A stretch of 64,000 bases of DNA from Gentiana macrophylla (taxonomy: Eukaryota > Streptophyta > Magnoliopsida > Gentianales > Gentianaceae): assembly GCA_026214975.1 (NCBI GenBank), contig CM047808.1:7305262-7369261 (forward strand). Reading direction: 5' to 3'. Position numbers and translations under genes: made by a program. Below are positions 56,819-64,000 of the stretch, piece after piece. The notes under the pieces were generated by a model that was not told where the DNA came from, ran no database searches, and saw only the letters and a list, made by a program, of their open reading frames with translations. Numbering within the stretch: position 1 is the first letter of the stretch; the number at the start of each line of letters is the position of its first letter.

Positions 56819-57025
56819 TGTTATGAAATAATATCATTGATGGATCATCTATTATTCCGATTGATTTAAGTAGATTTGTGATTAATTCAGATTATTGTGT
56901 TCACATCAGAATCTCTACTATAAATACCCCCTTATATCATTGGAATAATACACAAGCAATTTTCCCTTCTTCTATACTTGCATTTCCTCTTGTTCTTCCT
57001 CCATTATCTTCTTAGTTTTATAACA
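56819..57025 (+). repeat. 3' LTR of the copia at 51290
   Basis: 207 bp, the same ends as the 5' LTR. Differences are CTGATT/CCGATT and a three-base cluster near CACATTGTAATC/CACATCAGAATC. Confidence 0.93.
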
Positions 57026-57030
57026 CTAAG
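57026..57030. repeat. Target site duplication CTAAG (right)
   Basis: Matches 51285-51289 exactly. Confidence 0.93.
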
Positions 57031-57485
57031 ATCATTTTGTATAGTTATCATTAATAGCATATTTATATTGAAGAATGATATAGTGACAAATAAAAATACA
57101 CAATCAATTGGCACAAGTTGTCTATAATATTGATATGTATTATGACTCATTACCAGATATTTTTCCTTTGAGTAAAGATGAAGTACTAAAGATCAGTAAC
57201 AAGTAAACGGAAAGTAAAGGACTTCTACTCTATTGCTGAAACAATGATTTAAACCATTTATTATTGTGGGACCTAGATCAATCAATATGGATGTCATAAA
57301 ACTAAATGATGTAGGTCATTGATGTGTTAATTGATGGTGTATTTTCGCCAGAGTTAGATCATTTCTCATTTATTTTTAAAATGAATAAATACTTAATAAA
57401 TTATTTATTAATTAATATTGTTATTTTTAAAATTTCAAAAATTTTATTTCACTAAAACAACATACGTGCATTTTAGTAGTATATA
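57031..57485. other. AT-rich spacer
   Basis: Nothing recognised. Confidence 0.45.
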
Positions 57486-57759
57486 CTACCTCCGTCCCAA
57501 AATGTAAGTCCTTTTAGCTTTTTTTGTTTTGTCTCATAATGTAAGTTCATTTAAATAACCAAGCAAGCATTTACTATATTTTTCTATTTTTACCCCTCAT
57601 TTATTATCTATTCACATACTTTTTACTATTCTACATTAATAATAGTCAAATGTTATTTTAGACTTTTCCATCATAATTATTGACACATAACCAATTTAAC
57701 CAACTTTCTCAATCTATGTAAAATACTCTACAAGGACTTAGATTTTGGGACGGATGTAG
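57486..57759. mobile_element. Stowaway-type MITE (274 bp)
   Basis: The left end CTACCTCCGTCCCAAAATG and the right end (reverse complement CTACATCCGTCCCAAAATC) are 28-bp inverted repeats with two mismatches, flanked by TA on both sides. The CTCCGTCCC terminus and TA duplication are diagnostic of Tc1/mariner-derived Stowaway MITEs. It is non-coding. A truncated relative is at 38353. Confidence 0.88.
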
Positions 57760-58896
57760 TATATATATATATATATAAATTGTTCGAGTTCGGCAATCGA
57801 GCAAATCATATTTAAAAAACATTTTGTGACTCAAGTATCGAGTTGCTTATGAGCGGCTCGACTCGTTTGCCCCATATACCCTAAACCTTCGATGCAAATT
57901 CATTCCTCCCACACCTTACCCTCTCATTTCATCGTGCTCAACAGTAAACACGAGTAGCTGACGAGCTACTCCGCCGCCACGCAGCGCGACCAGCCACCTC
58001 TGCACCGAACAACCGCCGCAGCTAGAGGTCAACAAGTATCTTCCTCCAAAATCATCGTCAGCATTCACACATACTTGTGCGTTCATCTTCGGTAGCTTTT
58101 TCATATTCTTTTCTTAGGCGTTTTGAGTGTTTTGACTGAAGCTGTATTGGATTTTTGACTGGTAATTGTTGTGTGGAGCATTTTTGATTCGTCAATCTGT
58201 GAGCACCGGAGTGAAGAGTTATTGTTGATAATTTCTGAATTGGGGAAATTTGATACAGAGCTTGATTTTCAATTCTGTGCTGCCGTTTCATGACTATCGA
58301 TCTGAAGTTCCTTGATTTTCATTTCAGTTTTTGGTGAAATCGCTCTTATCTTTCATCTGTTTCCTTATACAATGTAATAAAATATTATTGTTTTTGTGCT
58401 CTGCTCCCTGCTGGAAACTATTTCTTGATTCTAAGATCTCTTTGATACAGCCAAATTATTAGAAATTAATGACGATGCACAACATATTTATCCAAAGTTA
58501 CTAAAAATTAGTAATGATGCACAACTTGTCTCAAGAAAGCTCCAGATAACGTATATTGATTGATTCCTGTTGGTAGATTTTTGGTTTTCTGGGAATCGTT
58601 ACGAGCAAATATTGTGACTAGACCTGCTTGCTACTAGTTTCAATGGTTATTGTGGGAGTTAAAAGAGTAGTAGTGTGCTTGTTAAATTGATGTTTGGAGG
58701 AAGGCCTTAGGGTTCTTCATTCAGATTAACGGTTTTCTAACACCGTATGTGCTTAATCTCTGTTGAATTTTTCTCGAACCGCTTAACCCTTGCTCCATCT
58801 AAAACATCATACGTCAATCGTTTTGGAAAGTTGGAATGGTTACATTCATACTTGGTTTTTTTGGTTGTTGTATAGTTGTAGGTTTCGTAATACAAG
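57760..58896 (+). promoter_or_regulatory. Upstream region and likely 5' UTR of the RPB8-like pseudogene
   Basis: An (AT)n run at 57758-57775, then CT-rich leader-like sequence around 57890-58100 with a dyad GAGTAGCTGACGAGCTACTC (57952-57971). It may contain a leader intron. Small open frames on the minus strand here match nothing. Confidence 0.35.
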
Positions 58897-59738
58897 ATGA
58901 CAGAGATCTTTTTTGACGATGCCATTGAGGTTGTTGAAGTGGACAAAGAGGGAAAGAAGTATGACAAAGGTAATGTCAACTTTTATAGTTCTATTTCCTT
59001 CTTTTAGAATGAGAAATCGTAGCCTGCAGTTTTTTCGTCAAAACAATCTCGGGTTTTCTGTATCTCTACAGTTTCTCGCATAGAAGCAAGGGGGGAAGAC
59101 GGTGACGTCTATTTGCAGTTGGATGTGAGCGCGTGTACGAGATAGATTTAGGATGGTACTAGCACCAACTTTGACTCTGGATGGGTCTCCTACCACTGAA
59201 TATGTCCCCGAGGTACATATATTTCTCGCCTTCTCCCTTTACACGTCATGGTAATGCCTCGTTTTATTGTCTACATATGTTTATGATCGTTTAAAGTTTG
59301 GTCTGTTTTTTCATCTTTTATACTAAAGTTGGTGTACCTCGTGATTATCTGACTTAAACCCAGAAACAAATTATTCAGGGCAAGCAGAGGTCTCTGGCTG
59401 ACAAATTCGAGTATGTGATGCATGGTCTGTTGTATAAGACTGCTGAAGAGAAAACAAAAGCCGAGAACCGATTGTAAGTAATTCAAACTGAAAACATTGG
59501 ACACCATGAAACGAACTTTATCATCGTGTTTTGAGCTTGTTGACACACCGCTGAATGAAATCAGTCGCGTTCTTTAATAATGTTTCATACACGAGTCTTA
59601 TGTTCTCTACTATCGCCTTAATTGCAGGATTGTGTATATTTCGCTTGGAGGGCTACAGCTGATGTTGAAAGGGCCGGTTTCAAGATGCATAAGTTTCGTG
59701 TTGATCAAAGATTCTTCATTTTGTTGAGGAAGATTTAA
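58897..59738 (+). pseudogene. NRPB8: RNA polymerase common subunit RPB8 (RPABC3), four exons, frameshifted
   Basis: Exon 1 58897-58969 (MTEIFFDDAIEVVEVDKEGK, GTAATG donor). Exon 2 59072-59212 (SRIEARGEDGDVYLQLDV ... RMVLAPTLTLDGSP). Exon 3 59379-59473 (SLADKFEYVMHGLLYKT). Exon 4 59628-59738 (VYISLGGLQLMLKGPVS ... QRFFILLRKI, stop). All have GT/AG ends. RPB8 is a small OB-fold subunit shared by RNA polymerases I, II and III. One frameshift or small deletion lies in exon 2 after LQLDV (about 59130) and another in exon 4 (about 59687). Retained introns exclude a processed copy. It is a duplicated gene in decay, or the two slips are consensus errors in a live gene. Confidence 0.82.
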
Positions 59739-60679
59739 TGACTGAAAATCGATTTCAAAGTTTGTTGCAGTGAATTTGATTAATGTTGGGAGCTTTTTTA
59801 AATGTTGTTTTAAGTGGGGTTAGTTTTGTAATTTACTTGATGATGAAACCCTTTTATGAGCAAAAATGTTTGCTTTCCAGTAATTATGTGGATGATAAAA
59901 TCTCTTTGTATGACAGCGCTATTTGCTTATCTCCTTCTAATGATTTTGGCCCTTAGAATTATTCAAATCCTAAGATTTTGGCCCTTAAAAATCAAGCCCA
60001 AATACCACTAATAATTACTTATAAAACAGTATTCGAAACATCATAGTATCAAAGATAAATCACCTAAATATTTTATAATTATTAAATTAAAAACAATTTA
60101 TCATCTTTATGTGTTAAGGTTAAGATTTCATGAACATAATCGAACATTTATAAGCCAATCTTTTGTTCATCCGTTTAGGAAATGAACGAAATTAAACACG
60201 AGTTTGTTTCATTAATCGCTTCGCTCATTTATCAGTTCTAAACATACCAAAGCTACATCAAATCAAAACCATAACATTATATCTACATTTAACAACAATG
60301 TTAAAAATACAAACTTGGAATAAGTTTTTTTTTTTTTTGACCTCATCCTATATACTAATGACTGAAAATATAAATGGGAAATTTATTTAAAAGTGCACAA
60401 GGATGTGATGATGATTAGTTAAGTAGTTTACTTGATTTGGAGTGGTTAGTTAGCTAAAAGGTTTGATTTTGTACAGAAATGGGGTTTTAGATGAAGAGAC
60501 TTTTAAATGAAGAGAGGTTATTGACTGTTCTTTTAAATGGGTTAATTTCATGTTTAGATACTCTTACATATATATATATAAGCATATATACAGCTTGGTA
60601 ACTCATTTGCAATATATATAATGAACAAAAGTGTAATTATTTAAATTAAAATAATAAAAATTATAATAAAAAATAATAA
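59739..60679. other. Spacer between convergent genes
   Basis: The 3' flank of the RPB8-like gene. AT-rich, with a T run at 60328 and an AT microsatellite at 60570. No gene recognised. Confidence 0.45.
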
Positions 60680-61812
60680 TCAGAGGTTGTCTTGGATTAA
60701 GAGGCTGTAGCCACTTATTAAAGAGCTCAAAGCGAATGCAAAAAAAGCCAGAAATGACATCCCAATTGATGCACTTGCCATTTCTGTGAATTCATCTTTT
60801 CCCCAGTTGGATACCCAGTCAAGAACCCGTGTTGCCGATGAAGACGACGCCGACATTAGAAGATACGCGAGTATCTGCATTTTAAAATCCATTTCAAATA
60901 CATGTGCAAAAAATCGAAATTACAAAGATCATTCAGATGTCAGGCGACGGAGTTATGAAATGAAATTTACACGTGGGACCGACACCATTATGCAAGACAA
61001 CCAACTTACTACAGATCGCACTCACACGCATTTGATACACTTAAAATTTGACTTTTTTGCACTTTTTTTAAGGAAGTCGAATATAAACTACATAATCGTA
61101 CTTTGACTTTTTGAAAGTCGATTTACAGCACGGTGCATCGTGCATCGGTAGTTAGTTGTGGTGTTGCAGTAAAAAAAAAAATATGGGGGATAAATTGTGA
61201 CACTAACAACAAGATTTGTACAATGTGGCTCGGGTTAATAGGGGATAGAGACACTTTCGGTTTCATTTATTTGACGATGTTTGCACTTGCATCCTCAAAT
61301 TTTCTTCTCGACACTTTTACCTCCCATCTACTACGTGTTTTCTTTTACATTGTTAGTCCAAAATGCCACATGTCCAACATCGGCATGATGGACTCCAACC
61401 AATGTAAACTTGGCACATGGCAAAATGGATGAAAATGTAACTAAAAAATGCATACATGAAAGGTAAATGCGCCAAAATTTACCTTTTGAGGCACCACGCT
61501 AACAACGTCAACCTATGTAAAGTCGAACGTAAGTTCTCAACATTCGACTTTCGAAAGGCCGAATGCCCATTTCGACCACAGAAAGTCGAATCCAAAGCCC
61601 AAAGTTTGGTGCCATTAATAACGCCCATTGAAAATCGAGCTGATGGTTCAATAATAACAAACATCAACACAGACTTTTCATAGTAAAAATCAAAATGTAG
61701 TTACCTGATCAATTGCGTAAATCAAACGAGTAACGAAGAGGATGAGAAATAACATGCTTCTCCGTAACCAAGTAGTACGCTAGAACACCCGTCTGAAACC
61801 CGGCATAGAAAT
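60680..61812 (-). pseudogene. CASP-like membrane protein, two exons recognised
   Basis: The last exon (60680-60874 after a TGCAG acceptor) encodes [20 protein letters not shown] then [21 protein letters not shown] and a final transmembrane segment ending GYSLL. This is the conserved end of CASP-like (MARVEL-type) four-helix proteins. The preceding exon (61705-61812, CAG acceptor, GTAA donor) encodes FYAGFQTGVLAYYLVTEKHV...HPLRYSFD and has a one-base slip just before the donor. Earlier exons were not found to the right. The 830-bp intron between carries repeat-like sequence. The family acts at the plasma membrane in membrane-domain scaffolding. Confidence 0.72.
60880..61700. other. Intron sequence with TTCGAC/GTCGAA-rich repeat
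   Basis: Motifs GACTTTTTGAAAGTCGATT, ATTCGACTTTCGAAAGGC and GAAAGTCGAAT recur in both orientations between 61040 and 61590. GTGCATCGGTAGTTAGTTG at 61140 resembles GTGCACCGGTAGGTAGAT at 29008. It is probably a dispersed non-coding element. Confidence 0.4.
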
Positions 61813-62989
61813 CTGATAATATTAATAGCTACTAAATACCATCATCACAAAATACATCTCTTTCATCAATAATCACATAAAGATCCTACAAAACTTCCAA
61901 AAATTATCGAATTCTCAGTTTCTACACACTAAAAAAGCCCCGATTCTCTAGAGAAATTACTTACTAAACCATGAGTACGAGAAAATTTATGCATGTTCTA
62001 ACCAGATGATTTATCGACCGTAGTGTAACAGTACAGTAGCATTGTTCTTAAATAAGCGAGAAATCAAAACATCTGATTCGTCCTTTTAAAACATCAGCTA
62101 CAACATGCTCTAAAACACTAATCATATCAACAACATCATGCGTTAAATACATTTAAATTACAGAATACGCACGAACTATTAAGGATAATACGTATCAAAC
62201 AAACTGTCAAACTATCTCTCAAACAACCCCCTAAAATTCTTTAGAGACATTATGAGCTTCAACACCATAATTCAGGGGGAAAAAGGTGGATATGAATTCA
62301 CCCGTCTTTAGTTATAACGTTGTTTGGATTGCATTGTGTTTTCGTGATCGAATAAAACAGACGTCGTGTATTGTGAAAAGTTTAATCACAGAAAATCAAT
62401 TCAAAGGAAGATGAATTTGGAACTCGGACCGGAACCCTGCACTCGGGCAAGACCTTCTGCTCTGCACAGAGGACTTATTATTAACTGATCGCCACGCATA
62501 CATATAAAGTTATAAACAAACAAAAGCAGTTTTGTTTTTTTTTACACGTATCGATCATCTGGACGGTCCAGATTCTATAGCAGTGGTTCTCGCAGATCGT
62601 AATTTTCCTTCACCATGTATTAAAGAATTTTCCCTTCACCATGTATTAAAACCGACAATTCCATCATTTTTTCGACGGTACAGCCGATTTTTTTTTTATT
62701 GTACTGACAAAAATTGACAGAATTTCAACCGATTTTCGAATATCGACGGTAGTCAAAATATTGACGGAATCATCGATTTTTCACTAGGGGTGGATAAATT
62801 AAGTTGCTTTCAGGGAAACAAGGCTGTTCAAACCTAATTTATTCCAGACAGCTCAGTGGTTCATTTTTTTTTTTTTTATAAATTTTTTATAGGAAATTTC
62901 TAATAATTCAAAACTAATTTCAATGTTTTTTTTTGAATAAATTATAAGTAAAAAATTAAATAAATAAATAATAAACATGTATTCTTTGT
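61813..62989. other. Spacer; no gene recognised
   Basis: Should hold upstream exons of the CASP-like gene if it is real, but none could be identified. TCGACGGT/TTGACGGA-type short repeats lie at 62560-62785. Confidence 0.4.
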
Positions 62990-63178
62990 AGCGTCAACAA
63001 AACCTAATTTATTCTTCATTATCAACGACATTCTCATCGCTCTACTCCAAGAATGAAAATTCCTGCCATCCAAAGGTGGATCAACCAAAGCTAGTGTAGG
63101 ATTTTCACTCGGATGCAGATAATAAGGACTGGACACCTCAATTTATGCCGGAATTCGCAATTGACGTTCATTCGCCAT
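62990..63178 (-). pseudogene. Copia gag N-terminus fragment
   Basis: The minus strand from a start codon at 63176-63178 has a stop after about 11 codons. It then reads SPYYLHPSENPTLALVDPPL, DGRNFHSWSRAMRMSL and KNKLGFVD, the typical N-terminal copia gag (retrotran_gag_3) motif. It ends abruptly in A/T-rich sequence at about 62985. Confidence 0.85.
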
Positions 63179-63263
63179 CTTAGATCTCAATCGAAGCAAT
63201 TGAACAACAAAAACGACGAGCGAAGCAAAAAAGGAAACAGAAAAGGCTCAAGGATCTTCAAAT

Positions 63264-63277
63264 CCTCTCTGATACCA
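63264..63277 (-). promoter_or_regulatory. Copia primer-binding site
   Basis: The minus strand reads TGGTATCAGAGAGG directly after an LTR-like ...CTTTCCTCA end. It is complementary to initiator-Met tRNA and about 90 bases upstream of the gag start at 63178. Confidence 0.8.
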
Positions 63278-64000
63278 TGAGGAAAGTGATCTGAATCACT
63301 GAATCTGGACTAAATCGAAGAACAAAACGAATTGGGGATTTAGGGTTTTTGAGGAGTAAACAAAATATAACAGAGCAGCTTTATTGATATTTTGGGCCTA
63401 GTTTTTGTACATGGCATCAGAGTCACCCTTTATTGTGCAAGTGTTGGGTCTATTTGTTGGCCTTGAGAGCGCCAGCCCACACTCGGCGAGAGGCGTGTTA
63501 AAGTATCCCACATTGGGAATTTGTCATTGTGTAACCACCGCTCCCCTAAGGTTGTTTTCATTTCTGAAGCTGTTCGTCGAGCTAAGGAGCTTAGGCTCAC
63601 TTGGATGTAATTCTTTGAGTTTTTCTTGCTTTATGGACTAGAAAGATCGTATATATTCTGTAAAACATTACCTCATGTACAGTTTTTTTATTATTAATAA
63701 AAATATCCGGTTTCGACAAAAAAACAATAGGAAGGAGGGAGGTATTTTGATTCAAAACTATTATATGTAGCAATTTGATGATGTCGTTGATTCATCACTT
63801 ATATTTATGGATTGGGCTTGAAATGAGCTGAATCAACTTATATAGTTCTTTTTCAATTTTAGGTTGTATTTATAGCTTGGAATTCTTGCCCGTTGAACAA
63901 AACACCCGTTTGATGCTTGAAGATCTTCTCAAATCTAAAATAGCAGATTGCTTTAAATTGAGAAAGAGCCGTTGCATATCAGTGTTTCAAAATCAACTTG
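63278..64000 (-). repeat. LTR-like sequence of the copia fragment; right boundary unclear
   Basis: The LTR end at 63278 (TGAGGAAAG on the plus strand) is fixed by the PBS. Its other end is not found. At 63496 a plus-strand TGTTAAAGTATCCCACATTGGG looks like the start of a different LTR preceded by a purine-rich GCGAGAGGCG. 63640-63730 resembles a retroelement 3' end (AATAAAAATATCCGG then A-run). The rest to 64000 holds nothing recognised. Confidence 0.4.

Larger units (their letters stand above)
51290..57025 (+). mobile_element. Copia retrotransposon with intact ends and ruined coding body (5,736 bp)
   Basis: 207-bp LTRs at 51290-51496 and 56819-57025 differ at about four positions by eye. 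Target duplication CTAAG is on both sides. The PBS CGTTATCAGCACGAG follows the 5' LTR, and GAGGGGAG precedes the 3' LTR. A short LTR of this type with a half-tRNA-Met PBS fits the Ale-like copia group. Gag is recognisable but broken (52690-53240), and the end of RNase H is visible as a DLFTK motif near 56055. I found no recognisable integrase or reverse transcriptase in between. Confidence 0.9.

Noticed and set aside
57916..58291. Minus-strand ORFs upstream of the RPB8-like gene
   Set aside because: Lie in its likely 5' UTR on the opposite strand, with no recognisable domain.
60786..61106. 106-codon plus-strand ORF
   Set aside because: Antisense to the CASP-like last exon and running into intron repeats.
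1..64000. tRNA or rRNA genes
   Set aside because: No cloverleaf with A and B box spacing and no rRNA core sequence was recognised by eye; the tRNA-like matches are primer-binding sites only.

Overview
The window is plant nuclear DNA, most likely from a eudicot. The evidence is nested Ty1/copia and Ty3/gypsy retrotransposons, a Stowaway-type MITE, an NB-ARC-LRR cluster of the late-blight R1-like type, intron-containing relics of RPB8-like and CASP-like genes, and a nuclear copy of mitochondrial nad5. R1-like NLRs are best known from asterids, so an asterid is my guess, but it is only inference.

Bases 1-27,720 are a stack of nested retroelements read mainly on the minus strand. The outermost is a Tat-type Ty3/gypsy element. 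Its 5' LTR is 27149-27720, and gag, PR, RT, RNase H and INT run leftward to 20007. Its own insertion site is an NLR-like 3' end at 27721-27903. Inside the gypsy RNase H lies a 1.8-kb solo LTR (21655-23463, target duplication CTGAG). The gypsy is cut again at 20007 by a compound copia insertion: LTR - non-coding internal (LARD B) - shared LTR - leader - copia gag/PR. That copia gag is itself interrupted by a second full non-coding element (LARD A, 910-8874, target duplication ATTTG). The LARDs and the coding copia share LTRs and about 1.4 kb of leader and part company just before the gag start codon, so the coding copia looks like the autonomous relative of the LARDs. Shared internal DNA carries eight copies of an unusual hairpin: a near-invariant 24-nt loop on arms that differ in sequence but stay complementary.

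Bases 27,721-37,000 are an NLR cluster. There is one nearly complete R1-like gene (33050-36789, minus), split by a single frameshift, and several LRR-only relics on both strands.

Bases 37,000-51,280 are gene-poor and repeat-rich. They hold a B3-domain exon, a probable solo LTR with minisatellite ends, a 47-bp tandem array of about 35 units, an ORF resembling the N-terminus of MULE proteins, a long foldback, a 90-bp triplication, two LINE-tail relics (zf-RVT plus RNase H), a copia gag scrap and a nad5 NUMT.

Bases 51,290-57,025 are a complete copia copy by its ends (207-bp LTRs, target duplication CTAAG, PBS, PPT), but its coding body is ruined. Then come a Stowaway MITE, an RPB8-like pseudogene with four exons, a CASP-like gene relic with two recognisable exons, and another copia LTR/PBS/gag fragment. 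I found no tRNA, rRNA or CRISPR array. Many differences between LTR copies are short indels at GC-rich spots, so some frameshifts may be consensus errors.
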